Source: Scleroderma bovista (lineage: Eukaryota; Basidiomycota; Agaricomycetes; Boletales; Sclerodermataceae). Taken from it: 55,158 nt of DNA. Where the stretch lies: positions 1 through 55,158 of the forward strand of contig JAYMGJ010000343.1 in the NCBI GenBank assembly GCA_037178675.1, given 5' to 3'. Position numbers and translations under genes: made by a program. The notes below the pieces were generated by a model. That model was not told where the DNA came from. It saw nothing but the letters and a program-made list of their open reading frames with translations, and did no database searches. Positions 42,819 to 54,985 of this stretch are shown here, one piece after another (position 1 is the stretch's first letter; each line of letters starts with the position of its first letter).

Positions 42819-45391
42819 ATGTCCTCATCCCCACCGTTTGATATTGATATTCCAACGCTGGACGACCTGGACGTTGACCTCACTGTGTTAGATGGGCTCG
42901 CTCCTGCTGCAGGAGCCACTAAGTGGCTCGCCGCGTTTCGTACGAATACCCATGACTCGGACTTGGTTACCAGCCTGTTTCATGAGCTTGGTTTTTGGAA
43001 AGATATATTGGCCCTCACTTGGGACTACCGTACTATACGGGGCGCTAGGGCCATAAAACGCCTTCTGGATGCTCGCCTTGCGCAAACAAGTCTAGCAGCC
43101 CTTTCTCTTGCCGAGGATTCTTTTCGTGCCCCAACCCTGCTGAAGCCAATGCCAGGCGTTGTGTTTTTGCGACTTTGGTTCGAGTTCGAGACTAACCATG
43201 GTAGGGGAACTGCGGTCGCTTTTCTCGTGCCAACGTCGGATGCCCAGTGGAAGGCATGGTCTCTTCTAACGCGGCTCGAATCACTCAAAGGCTATCCCGA
43301 AAGGGTGAGCCTTATTATGAACACTAAAGCCTCTTACAATGGACACCCACGATGCTAGGTGGGGCCTCTACGCGACTCCAGAATAGACCATGGATGGGAA
43401 GAGCGACGGCATCGCGAGTTAAATCTGGCGGATGGCGATCCTACAGTCCTCATTATCGGTGCCGGGCATACAGGTTTGCAGGTCGCCGCTCAATTGAAAT
43501 ACATGGGGGTTTCTACTCTTGTGATCGACAAGCATCCACGGATAGGGGACAACGTAAGGGCTCTTTCAAATATTTTGACCTTACTCAAATTACACTCTTC
43601 ACAGTGGAGGACGCGTTACAAGTCCCTCTGTCTACATGATACAGTCTGTAAGTCATTGTTATCGCCACTACCCACAGATGCTCCATGACCGTACTCAGGG
43701 TTTAATCAAATGCCTTACCTCCCGTAAGTACAGCTGTTGGCTATCGTTTTGGCCATCCACAGCTCGTGTCTTATCAGATTTCCTTCAACGTGGCCCATGC
43801 ATTGCCCTGCTTCAAAGGTGTGTGATAACCCAAAATTACAGCTTACATCCGAATTAGATAATGTGTAGCTTGGAGATTGGCTCGAATTCTACGCAGTAGC
43901 TTTGGACCTGAATGTTTGGTTATCTACCAGAGTCATTCGCGCCTGCTGGAATGCAGAAAAACGTGGTCTATCGTCATTCATCGAAATGGAGATGTTAGAA
44001 GAGTGACAGTGAGACATCTCATTTTTGCGACTGGTTTTGGTGGTGGATACCCGAAAATGCCAAATATCGAAGGCACGGGAAGTAATTTCCTTGCGAGTCC
44101 AACTTAGCATCAACATCATCTCCTTTCGCAGGATAGCTACGTTGGAATAACTTTACATTCCTCACAATACATCTCTGCCTCGGAGTATACCGGCAAGAGG
44201 GCAGTTGTGGTCGGTGCTTGCAATTCAGGTGAGGATCAATAATTGTTTGCATTTCTTATTGAAATATTTTTGAGTCTGCGTAGCCCATGACATTGCACTG
44301 GACCTATATCGTCATGGCGTGGATGTAACGATGTATGTTGGAGAACTATGTGGATTTATTTACTTGGATCACTAGAAGTTTTACAGGATCCAGCGTTCAT
44401 CGACATGTGTTATATCCTTGAATGCTTTTAGAGCTTCCTCAGAAGGTACTCCACTCATATTACTACAGCATGTAGTATGGTGTCAACATCATGTTCTATT
44501 TGACAGATAAGTACAATGACCATTTCCCGGTGGGCGTTGCAGATGTACTAGGTTATGCGCTACCCTGGCCAAGTCTCAGAAAGGTATTAAAAGACACCAC
44601 ATTGCGTAGGGCATCTACTATTGATAAGTATGTCCATCACCTGTCCTTCGTCGTATAGTTTGAGAAGTGTGTCAGGGAACTCCTTAGTGGACTCGAAAAC
44701 GCCGGTTTTAGAACTAATCTTGGCATCGATGATGCAGGGCCACTATCATTGTTTTTTGAAAGGGGTGGTGGGATATACATTGGTACTTCTTGTTTCGAAG
44801 GTCGAAAATGTTGTTCTAATTCCCCAACAGACACGGGTGCATGTCGGGAGATCATCAATGGGAACATCCAAATCCAGAGCGGCTCTTCCGTTCGTCGTTT
44901 CGTGTCGCACGGCCTTGAATTAGAGGATGGAACTGAACTAGGATGTGACGTCGTTGTCTTTGCGACAGGGTACGCACTAGTATTTCTTTTTTTCATTTTG
45001 AACGGGGCATGGCATAGCAGGAGGCAAAGCTGAGTCACTTTTGAAGGTTCAGTGAATTACGAGATTCCATAACGGAAATGTGCGGCCCTGATATTGCAAA
45101 CAAGGTTGGTCCAGTGTGGGGACTGGATGACGAAGGTGACCTGCAAGGCGTTTGGAGAAGGACAGGTCAGCCACATCTATGGATCGGCTTGGGTATGTGA
45201 ATTTAGTTATCTGCTAACCGCTGAACTGATGTTTTCGTAGGGAGCCTAGGAAGGTCGCGATTTCACAGTCTACATCTTGCCCTCCGTTAGTCGATATTTC
45301 TTGTGTATTGGCGCTATAACTGACCTTATTTTAAGAAATTAAAGCGCTCGAGGAGGGCCTAGCCACTGAGGATGATATCTATGTGCAATAA
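42819..45391 (+). CDS. Flavin monooxygenase, tandem copy 1
   Basis: FAD/NADPH-dependent monooxygenase of the fungal FMO-like type with an N-terminal NTF2-like part (about residues 1-165, ending SLLTRLESLKGYPER). After an intron (GTGAGC..GCTAG): VGPLRDSR, FAD motif VLIIGAGHTGLQVAAQL (about 43450), VIDKHPRIGDN, WRTRYKSLCLHD, FMO-type FATGFGGGYPKMPNIEG, NADPH motif KRAVVVGACNSAHDIALDL, LELEDGTELGCDVVVFATG, NKVGPVWGLDDEG and a C-terminal RFHSLHLAL, stop 45389-45391. About ten introns near 50 nt. Possible defect: in SFVV-TAG-FEKCVRELL near 44657 the TAG is in frame unless spliced out. Substrate unknown. Confidence 0.75.
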
Positions 45392-46171
45392 CTTGGCAGG
45401 GTAGATTGAAGCTATGGAGTTGGCCACATGAACACCAAGCAAGAACCTCATCACCCATGATACACGAAACTTATGAAGGAAATACATTAGTTGTGTGTGT
45501 GGACTGTACCTCGATGATGAAGGCTCAATTCGTATAGAGCCATGCCAATATCCATCCAGTACATGGATGTGGTCACTACCATCTCCATGCTTTTTGATCC
45601 TGATGGTGCGTCGTCGGACATTATTCGACTCGGGCCCCTTCTGAGAACGCCAGACCGCAAACAAAATGATTTTTGCTAATTCGAGGACGATAGCAACGCT
45701 CATGGCCAAGGAAGCTCTCTGAGCGGTACATCTTCTTTAAACACCGGTACCAAGGCACAGGAACATCCCACTCACTCACTCGAATTTAAGTCCTGTCCCA
45801 CCGCTCACCACCATGTAGCAATACCTGTCCCAGTGATACTGAGAATGACATTCATCACCGCCGAAATGGCTTTTCTATCCTCTTTGGCACGTCTGCGCTC
45901 TTTCATCGGGTCAATATGGATGTATAAAGGGAAATGTTTCTCCGGTGACGTGCGCGTGCCTGCAAGTAGCGAAATCGGTGTGTTGGGGTTAAAGCACTTT
46001 AAATGTCCATTCTGAGGTTTGTGACCATCGAGATACTTGTTGCAGGAGGGTGTAGGGGATGGTGCCAACTAAGGCGCGAGATTTTCTGCGGCTAGCTTAG
46101 GTGGCGTCAAACGTTAATGCGACTTGAAGGTGAGGTTCTAAAGAGACGTTCAGACGTTCGTTGTCAGCCAT
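45359..46171 (-). pseudogene. Intercalated minus-strand gene, copy a
   Basis: Homologous to 49334-49986. A shared start region (ATGGCTGACAACGAACGTCT at 46171) and shared pieces (AVWRSQKGPESNNVRRRT against IWRSRKGPESKNVRRRT; HIHVLDGYWHGS against HIPVLDIGMA). Reading frames are broken by stops after the first 70 codons here (TAA after TFDAT). Product unrecognised. It lies tail-to-tail with copy 1, overlapping its last codons. Confidence 0.35.
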
Positions 46172-46582
46172 GATTGAGGTAACGTCGACTCGAAGATGTC
46201 TTGGAGCTCCCGGTCAAACCGGATCATCGTTACAGGACCAATTGAGAGGAAAGTCAGCAAGTATGGTTCAGAGCTGCAGTCGCTGGAGCTCGAGTGGGTC
46301 GGATACATACGAATAGTACTTTGGGATGAAACGCGCAACTTCAAGGTTCGGCGAATGCTCCGGAAGCTGAACTGCAAATATTTCAATCACGACACAAGCG
46401 GAAATCTTCATATTGGACGACCATTATTCGAGTTGTTGTTGCACGGCATCCTCGAGCTCTTGAAGGAGACTAGTTGCGCGGGCAGGACAGCGACCTACCA
46501 AGTAACACTAGTAATAAAGGGCCAAGGCGTTACCACTGAGTGAGGTAACCTCGATGATCTGATCATCATGACAGATTGCAGC

Positions 46583-46667
46583 GCCAAAGGTCGATAATCT
46601 AACACTCAAAGGTGAGCACATCAAGTCGATAGTCCCTCTCTTTCACTGACGATCATCCATTATATTG
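46583..46667 (+). promoter_or_regulatory. Conserved proximal promoter of monooxygenase copy 2
   Basis: From GGTCGATAATCTAACACTCA through CATCAAGTCGATAGTCCCTC to ATCCATTATATTG this stretch is repeated almost base for base before copy 3 (50447-50525). It contains two GTCGATA words. The conservation reflects duplication; regulatory meaning is inferred. Confidence 0.4.
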
Positions 46668-49238
46668 ATGTCTTCTTCTCCACCGTTTGATATCCCAACG
46701 CTGGACGACCTTGGCGTTGACCTCACAGTGCTGGGCGAACTTTCTCCCACCGCAGAAGCAACCAAGTGGCTCACTGCGTTTCGCACAAATACCCATGATA
46801 AGGCCACAGACTTGCTGACCAGCTTGTTTCACGAGCTTGGTTTTTGGAAAGATGTATTGACCCTCACCTGGAACTACCGTACTATACGAGGTGCTAGGGC
46901 CATAAAACGCCTTTTGGATGCTCGCCTTGCGCAGACAGGTCTCGCAGCCCTTTCTCTTGCCGAGGATCCTTTCCGTGCCCCAACCTTGCTAAAGCTAATG
47001 CCAGGCGTCGTCTTTTTACGACTTTGCTTCGAGTTCGAGACTGATTACGGTCGAGGAACTGCAGTTGCCTTCCTCGTGCCAACGTCGGATGCTGAGTGGA
47101 AGGCATGGTCTCTCCTGACGTGTCTGGAGTCGCTCAAAGATTATCCCGAGAGGGTGAGTCGTATTATGAATACTTGGACCTCTCATGGATATCGTGCTAG
47201 GTGGGGCCTCTACGCGACTCCAGAATGGACCATGAATGGGAAGAGCGACGGCATCGCGAGTTAAATTTGGCGGATGGCGATCCTACAGTTCTCATCATTG
47301 GTGCCGGGCATACAGGCTTGGAGATTGCCGCTCGACTGAAATGCATGGCGGTTTCTACTCTTGTGATTGACAAGCATCCACGGATAGGGGACAACGTAAG
47401 GGCTCTTTCGGATATTTCGACCTTACTCAAATTACACTCTTCACAGTGGAGGGCGCGTTACAAGTCCCTCTGTCTACATAATACAGCCTGTAAGCAATTG
47501 TTATCTTCACTACCCACAGATGCTCCATGACCGTACTCAGGGTATAATCAAATGCCTTACCTCCCGTAAGTACAGCTATTGGCTGTCGTTTTCGCCATCC
47601 ACACCTCGTGTCTTATCAGATTCCCTTCAACATGGCCCATGCATTGCCCTGCTTCAAAGGTGTGTGATGACCCCAAATTACAGTTTACACCCGAGTTAGA
47701 CAACTGTGGTAGCTTGGAGATTGGCTCGAATTCTACGCAGTAGCTTTGGACCTGAATGTTTGGCTATCTACCAGAGTCATTCGCGCCAGCTGGAATGCAG
47801 AAGCAAAAACGTGGTCTATTGTCATTCATCGAAATGGAGATGTTAGAAGAGTGACAGTGAGACATCTCATTTTTGCGACTGGTTTTGGTGGTGGATACCC
47901 GAAAATGCCAAATATCGAAGGCACGGGAAGTAATTTCCCTGCGAGTCCAACTTAGTGTTGACACCATCTCCTTTTGCAGGATAGCTACGTTGGAATAGCT
48001 TTACATTCTTCACAATATATCTCTGCCTCAGAGTATACCGGCAAGAGGGCAGTTGTGGTCGGTGCTTGCAATTCAGGTGAGGATCAATAATTGTTTGCAT
48101 TTCTTATTGAAATACTTTTGAGTCTGCGTAGCCCATGACATTGCACTGGACCTATATCATCATGGCGTGGATGTAACGATGTATGTTGGAGAACTATGTG
48201 AATTTATTTACTTGGATCACTAGAAGTTTTACAGGATCCAGCGTTCGTCGACATATGTCATATCCTTGGATGCTTTTAGAGCTTCTTTAGAAGGTACTCC
48301 GCTCAAGTTACAGTTTGTATGGTGTCAACATCATGTTCTATTTGACAGATAAGTACAATGACCATTTCCCGGTGGGCGTTGCAGATGTACTAGGTTATGC
48401 GCTACCCTGGCCAAGTCTCAGAAAATTATTAAAAGATGTGACATTGCGTACAGCATCTACTATTGATAAGTATGTCCATCACCTATCTTTCGTCATATAG
48501 TTTGAGAAGTGTGTCAGGGAACTCCTTAGTGGACTCGAAAACGCCGGTTTTAGAACTAACCTTGGCATTGATGATGTAGGGCCACTATCATTGTTTTTTG
48601 AAAGGGGTGGTGGGATGTATATCGGTATTTCTCGTTTCGAAGGTTGAAAATGTTGTTCTAATTCCCCAACAGACACGGGTGCATGTCGGGAGATCATCAA
48701 TGGGAACATCCAAATCCAGAGCGGCTCTTCCGTTCGTCGTTTCGTGTCGCACGGCCTTGAATTAGAGGATGGAACTGAACTAGGATGTGACGTCGTTGTC
48801 TTTGCGACAGGGTACGCACTAGTATTTCTTTTTTTTTCATTTTGAAGGGAGCATGGGATAGCAGGAGGCAAAGCTGAGTCACTTTTGAAGGTTCAGTGAA
48901 TTACGAGATTCCATAACGGAAATGTGCGGCCCTGATATTGCAAACAAGGTTGGTCCAGTGTGGGGACTGGATGACGAAGGTGACCTGCAAGGCGTTTGGA
49001 GAAGGACAGGTCAGCCACATCTATGGATCGGCATGGGTATGTGAATTTAGTTATCTGTTAACCACTGAACTGATGTTTTCATAGGAGGCCTAGGACAGTC
49101 ACGATTTCACAGTCTACATCTTGCTCTCCGTTAGTCGATATTTCTTGCATAGTACTGGCACTATAACTGACCTTGTTTTAAGAAATTAAAGTGCTCGAGG
49201 AGGGCCTAGCCACTGATGATGATATCTATGTGCAGTAG
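46668..49238 (+). CDS. Flavin monooxygenase, tandem copy 2
   Basis: Very close to copy 1 with the same exon layout, starting MSSSPPFDIPTLDDL at ATG 46668 (unit offset 3,849 bp). FAD motif VLIIGAGHTGLEIAARL (about 47286), FATGFGGGYPKMPNIEG (about 47874), KRAVVVGACNS (about 48044), VVVFATG (about 48795), WGLDDEG (about 48963), stop TAG 49236-49238. It shares the in-frame TAG of copy 1 (after LSFVI, near 48498) where copy 3 has TGG, so copies 1 and 2 descend from one already altered ancestor or splice differently there. Copies 2 and 3 share the N-terminal residues TNTHDKATDLLTSLFHELGF, while copy 1 lacks the KAT triplet. Confidence 0.75.
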
Positions 49239-49333
49239 CTTGGCAGGGTAGATTGAGGCTATGGAGTTGGCCACATGGACACCAAGCAAGAACCTCATCA
49301 CTCATGATACACGAAACTTATGAAGGAAATACA

Positions 49334-49986
49334 TTAGTTGTCGGTGTGGACTGTAGCTCGATGGCGAAGGCCCAATTCGTATAGAGCCATACCAATATCC
49401 AGGACAGGAATGTGGTCAGTATCACTACCATCCCCTCCATCCTTTTTGATCTTGGTGCGTCGTCGAACATTCTTCGACTCGGGCCCCTTCCGAGAACGCC
49501 AGATCATAAAATGATTTTTGCTAATGCAAGGACGATGGCAACGCTCACGGCCAAGAGGGCTCTCTGAGTGGTACATCTTCTTTAAACACTGATACCAAGG
49601 AACAGGAACATCCCACTCACCCACTCGAATCCCACCGCTCGCCCACCATGTAGCAACACCTGTCCTACTGAGAATGGCATTCACCGCAGCCAAAATGGCT
49701 TTCCTATCCTCTGGCACGTCTGCGCTCTTACAGCGGGTCACTATAGGATGTATAAAAGGAAATATTTCTCCGGTGACGTGCGCGTGCCTGCAAGTAGCGA
49801 AATCATGGTGTCTTGGGGAGAGCATTCTTAAAGCACTTTTGTCCATTCTGAGGTTTGTGACCATCGAGATACTTGTTGCAGGAGGGTGTAGGGGATGGTG
49901 CCAACTAAAGCGCGAGATCTTCTGCAGTTAGCTTGTGTGGCGTCAAAATGTTTAACAGAGACATTCAGACGTTCGTTGTCAGCCAT
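49334..49986 (-). CDS. Intercalated minus-strand gene, copy b (unknown)
   Basis: ATG 49986 starts MADNERLNVSVKHFDATQ and runs to VGTIPYTLLQQVS. A second frame (49864-49334) reads MVTNLRMDKSALRML, EDRKAILAAVNAILS, WASGGIRVGEWDVPVPWYQ and IWRSRKGPESKNVRRRT to a stop at 49334. An intron or frame change is needed between them. More open than copy a. No domain recognised. It sits between monooxygenase copies 2 and 3, pointing towards copy 2. Confidence 0.4.
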
Positions 49987-50525
49987 GATTGAGGTACATA
50001 CCTTCCTGTAACGACTCGAAGATGTGTTGGAGCTCTTGAGATGATCCTCGGTCAAACCGGATCATCGTTACAGGACCGATTGAGAGGAAATCAGCAAACA
50101 CGGCTCTGCAGTTGCTGGAGTTCGAGTGGGTCGGATAGTACGAATAGCACTTTGGGATGAAACAAAATACGCAACTTGAAGGTTCGAATGCTCTAGAAGC
50201 TGAACTACAATACTTCAATATTTCAATGACGACACAAGCATATTGGACGACCAATATTCGAGTTGTTGTTGCACGGCGCCGCCTCCTCTTGAAGGAGACT
50301 AGTTGCGCGGGCAGAACAACTAAAGTGGGCCGAGGACAGCTGCCAGTGCCACCTATCCAGTAATAAAGAAAACCTCACCAAGTGACTATAGTGGTAACCT
50401 GGTTAGACTCAATGATCTGATCATCAAGACAGATTGCAGTGCCAAAGGTCGATAATCTAACACTCAAAGGTGAGCACATAAAGTCGATAGTCCCTCTCTT
50501 TCACTGACGATCATCCATTATATTG

Positions 50526-53088
50526 ATGTCTTCTCCTCCACCGTTTGATATCCCAACGTTGGACGACCTTGGCGTTGACCTCACAGTGCTGGGCGAACTT
50601 TCTCCCACCGCAGAAGCAACCAAGTGGCTCACTGCGTTTCGCACAAATACCCATGATAAGGCCACAGACTTGCTGACCAGCTTGTTTCACGAGCTTGGTT
50701 TTTGGAAAGATGTATTGACTCTCACCTGGAACTACCGTACTATACGAGGTACTAGGGCCATAAAACGCCTTTTGGATGCTCGCCTTGCGCAGACAGGTCT
50801 AGCAGCCCTTTCTCTTGCCGAGGATCCTTTCCGTGCCTCAACCCTGCTAAAGCCAATGCCAGGCGTCGTCTTTTTACGGCTTTGCTTCGAGTTCGAGACT
50901 AATTATGGTCGAGGAACTGCAGTTGCCTTCCTCGTGCCAACGTCGGATGCCGAGTGGAAGGCATGGTCTCTCCTGATGTGTTTGGAGTCGCTCAAAGACT
51001 ATCCCGAGAGGGTGAGTCATATTATGAATACTAGTCGGGCCTCTCATGGACATCGTGCTAGGTGGGGCCTCTACGCGACTCCAGAATGGACCATGGATGG
51101 GAAGAGCGACGGCATCGCGAGTTAAATTTGGCGGATGGCGATCCTGCAGTTCTCATCATTGGTGCCGGGCATACAGGCTTGGAGATCGCTGCTCGATTGA
51201 AATACATGGGGGTTTCTACTCTTGTGATTGACAAGCATCCACGGATAGGGGACAACGTAAGGGTTCTTTTAAGTATTTTGACTTTACTCAAACCACACTC
51301 TTCACAGTGGAGGACGCGTTACAAGTCCCTCTGTCTACATGATACAATCTGTAAGTCGCTTTCCGATCTGCCCATAGATATTTCATGTCATATCCAGGGT
51401 ATAATGAAATGCCTTACCTCCGGCAAGTTCAGCCATAGCTGACATTCACCCTCTGATGCTTATATCTTTCTAGATTCCCCTCAACCTGGCCCATTCATTG
51501 CCCCTCTCCAAAGGTGCGTGATAACCCCAAATTACATTTTACTCCTGAGTCAGATGACTGTATTAGCTTGGAGATTGGCTCGAATTCTATGCAGCAGCTC
51601 TGGACCTGAATGTTTGGTTATCCACCAAGGTTGTAGGCGCCAGCTGGAATGCAGAATCAAAGACGTGGTCTATCGTCATCCATCGGAATGGAGATGTTAG
51701 AAGAATGACAGTGAATCATCTCATTTTTGCAACTGGTTATGGTGGTGGATTCCCGAACATGCCAGATATAGAAGGGAAGGCAAGTTGTTCTTTTATGAGT
51801 CCTGCTCGGGTTCGACGTAGCTCCCTTTTTCAGGATATCTACGACGGAACAATTTTACATTCCTTCCAATACAAGTCTCCCTCAGACTTTACCGGAAAAA
51901 GGCAGTTGTGGTTGGTGCTTGCAACTCAGGTGAGAATCAACAGTTGCCTGCATACCTCGTTGAATGTCCTTGATTCTGCGTAGCCCATGATGTCGCACTT
52001 GACCTGTATCGTCAAGGCATTGATGTAACGATGTATGTCGGAGAAACATCTCATCTTGTTTATCTGAATCACCTCGATCTTCACAGGGTCCAGCGTTCAT
52101 CAACATGCATCATCTCTCTGGATGCGCTAAAAGCGTCGTTAAAAGGTAGTCTACACATGGCACAAATTGCGTGGTGTTGATATTATGTTCTATTATAGAC
52201 AGGTACAATGAACATTTTCCAGTTAACTTTGCAGATATCCTCGGTCATGCGCTACCCTGGCCAAGTCTCAGAAGGTTATTGAAAAACGAGACATTACGTA
52301 CAGCATCTACTATTGATCAGTATGTCCACCACTCGTCCCTTGTCATATGGTCTGAGAGGTGTGTCAGGGAACTCCTTAGCGGACTAGAAAAGGTGGGATT
52401 TAGAACCAATCTTGGCATCGACGGTGCAGGGCCTCTGTCGTTGATATTTGCAACCGGCGGTGGATTTTGTATTGGTATTTTTCCTACCTGGAAGTCGAAA
52501 GCATATTTTGACCGTCAGCAGACACGGGCGCATGTCGGGAGATCATCAGTGGGAACATCAAAATCAAGAGCGGTTCCTCCGTTCGTCGCTTCGTTTCCCA
52601 TGGCCTCGAATTGGAGGATGGTACCGAACTGGAATGTGATGTTGTTATCTTTGCCACTGGGTACGTGTGAGTGTTTTTGTAAGGGGAGCATGGCATGGCG
52701 GTGACTCGAGGCAATGCTAAATCCGATCTTGTGAACAGGTTTGATGATTTACGAGATTCCATAAGGGAAATATGCGGCCCGGATATTGCAAACAAGGTTG
52801 GTCCAGTGTGGGGATTAGACGACGAAGGGGAACATTATGGCCGCTGGAGAAGAATAGATCAACCACATCTGTGGATCGGCATGGGTATGTGAATTTGGTT
52901 ATCTCTTGACGCCTGAACCGATGTCTTGGTAGGGAACCTGGCAAGGTCACGATTTCACAGTCTTCATCTTGCCCTCCGTTAGTCGATATTTGTATTTCTT
53001 GCGTGTTGGTGGTGGACTGACTTTGTTCAAAGAAATCAAAGCGCTCGAGGAGGGCCTGACCACTGAAGATGATATCTATGTGGACTAA
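50526..53088 (+). CDS. Flavin monooxygenase, tandem copy 3
   Basis: Third copy (offset 3,858 bp from copy 2), starting MSSPPPFDIPTLDDL at ATG 50526. Its N-terminal half is nearly that of copy 2; from about 51270 it diverges more, so the array seems mosaic. FAD motif VLIIGAGHTGLEIAARL (about 51149); FATGYGGGFPNMPDIEG (about 51727); KRQLWLVLATQ in the frame I can follow, where copies 1-2 have KRAVVVGACNS, so a one-base change in an A-run (GGAAAAAGGCAG, 51893) may put the NADPH motif out of frame; HHSSLVIWSERCVREL without the TAG; and VVIFATG. Stop TAA 53086-53088. Confidence 0.72.
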
Positions 53089-53631
53089 CTCTTCGGGGCA
53101 GACTGAAACTCGATCGTAGACTTGAAGATAAGAATATGAACGGTGGGGATATGTTGCAGTAGTAGTTGATCGGGGTTAGATACGGACAAACCAAAGACCA
53201 GACTTTCCTAAAGAGGGCAATGGTACCCGACGTCACGTTCAATAAGCATGTCAGTGAACGTGTGAGAGTGTCTATGAGGGTACCGCTTCCATACAGCGGT
53301 TCTGGAGGAAGGGTATTCTGTATCAGTGCGTACGAGGTTGTGGAGGGTTGCAGCATAAGAGAAGGAACGATTGTATTACGTCGAGTTCTGCCGACAACCT
53401 CGAAATCGGACGTGGGAACGTGCCGTTATGGGGGTAATGACATAATACCCGAAAGCGGAAATGGAGGTTCGGGAATGTCCGATAAGTAGGCTGGCGGTAG
53501 AGGCGTGAGCGGCAGTGCGTTTTTTCCCTCAGTCGCTCTCCACGACGTCGACGACTACTTCCGCCTGGTGGTCTTCATCTCCGTTGTTGCCCCCTTATAA
53601 CGGTTTCCGGTCCTCTTTCGGCCCCACCACC
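53089..53631. other. Intergenic region after the monooxygenase array
   Basis: About 540 bp. Opposing open frames over 53036-53489 are not supported by splice sites or recognisable protein; the repeated minus-strand gene is absent. Confidence 0.35.
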
Positions 53632-54263
53632 ATGTCTGTCCTCGTCGTAGCCAAGTTTCCCAGCGTCGCAGCTATCTTCATGGCCTTGGCCGCATCTGCT
53701 CTTCTCCTACTTGTCGCCCACGTCATGTTCTCTTTTATGCGACCATGGTCCTATCCACTGGCTCGTTCAGACAACCAAGAGAAATCGAGCATGTTGTCTT
53801 TGTTTCTCTTTCGCAACACCCGAGCGACTCTCCAGCCGTGGAATTCACCCGCATCACTTCCTTTCACCTTGCTGACAGAAAAGATGCCTCTGCCAGCTGG
53901 CAGCGGCGTGTCTGCACCAAAACGCTTGCCGTTCGTTCCCCGTTGGCACTCCCGTATGCCAGGACCCCAATTTCAACCTCCACGTGAGTATCTTACCTGC
54001 CTTGAACTCTGACTTTGGCTAACCCCATAATACAGCACCCGCCTTATACGAAAACCCTGTACCACTGTCAATGGCAAAGCTGATCATGTCACGGCATGTA
54101 CGTTGCGCCGTTTGTGCACTTCTTTCATTTCTCCTAAGCACGCGTTCTACAGACCTTCCGCAAACCAAACCCTAATCGGTCGCGGCGACCTTCCATAACA
54201 TCACCGAAGAGTCTGGTGTCGCCACCACAAACCCCATCACGCCTTTATCATTCAATAGCATAA
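53632..54263 (+). CDS. Small membrane protein, 174 aa, unknown
   Basis: Three exons join in phase: 53632-53983, 54036-54097 and 54153-54263 (introns 52 and 55 nt, GTGAGT..TACAG and GTACGT..ACAG). ATG 53632 in the context CACCATGTC gives MSVLVVAKFPSVAAIF followed by a single hydrophobic span (MALAASALLLLVAHVMF). The rest is basic and Pro/Arg-rich, ending RKPNPNRSRRPS and SRLYHSIA. One N-terminal membrane anchor with a basic tail; no known domain. Confidence 0.5.
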
Positions 54264-54725
54264 CCATCCCTTAATCGCTGTTTCCTGCTGCATCCTGGCC
54301 AACTACCCCAAAGGCAGCACCGGAGACGCTTCATAGCTCCCACACCAAACCAACTTGCACACTAAATAGCAATTCCTATAATCACGAGGCATCGACGTCC
54401 CGCTCAGACCTTTTTCCTTTGAGCCACCACGAGTTGAAGACGACATCCAACTATCTTGGTATTATTTATGACAGTACGTGGTCTGGGATGTTTGCAGCGA
54501 AGTGCCGCAAACACGTGAGATGTTACGGACTTGCGGATATTTTCTTCCTTCCATGTACCAAGGACTTAGGCAACTTTATTCTTTCCTCTTATTGTTTTGC
54601 TCAAAGATACGCTTTTACGGAGTCCCTTTTAGTTTCATTTGCATTCGTTTTATATACCACTTACCTTGGCACTTAGGCATGCAGTTTGTCTGGAACGCTT
54701 GCAAAGAATATAACGTGAAACCTTA
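54264..54725. other. No gene supported
   Basis: About 460 bp. Overlapping plus-strand frames at 54419-54726 are hydrophobic by composition (AT-rich, many Phe and Tyr), without splice support. Confidence 0.3.
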
Positions 54726-54985
54726 AACAGGTTTTTTCTCTCTGAAATTGACTTGATGATGCCCAGCAATGACCTCTAGATCTGCCTTTGTGCTTAACGT
54801 GCTAAATTCACCAGAAGAATTAGATCTGAGAAGTTTCTGAAGTAACATAATTGCTAGGCAAGTATCTGGATAAAATTCATTCCCCAGTGAACTCATGGAG
54901 TTTAGGAGCATAACGACTGATGCAGGATCATGCCTGATTTTGGCAAGCTGGTCGCCTAGAAACCAGAGGAATGCTATCTTCCTCT
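54723..54985 (-). CDS. Terminal exon of an unknown minus-strand gene (partial)
   Basis: On the minus strand the frame KIAFLWFLGDQLAKIRHDP, LLNSMSSLGNEFYPDTCLAI, QKLLRSNSSGEF ends at stop 54725-54723. It looks like helical coding sequence, preceded by a possible acceptor near 54985. The rest of the gene lies to the right or beyond the window; family not recognised. Confidence 0.3.
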
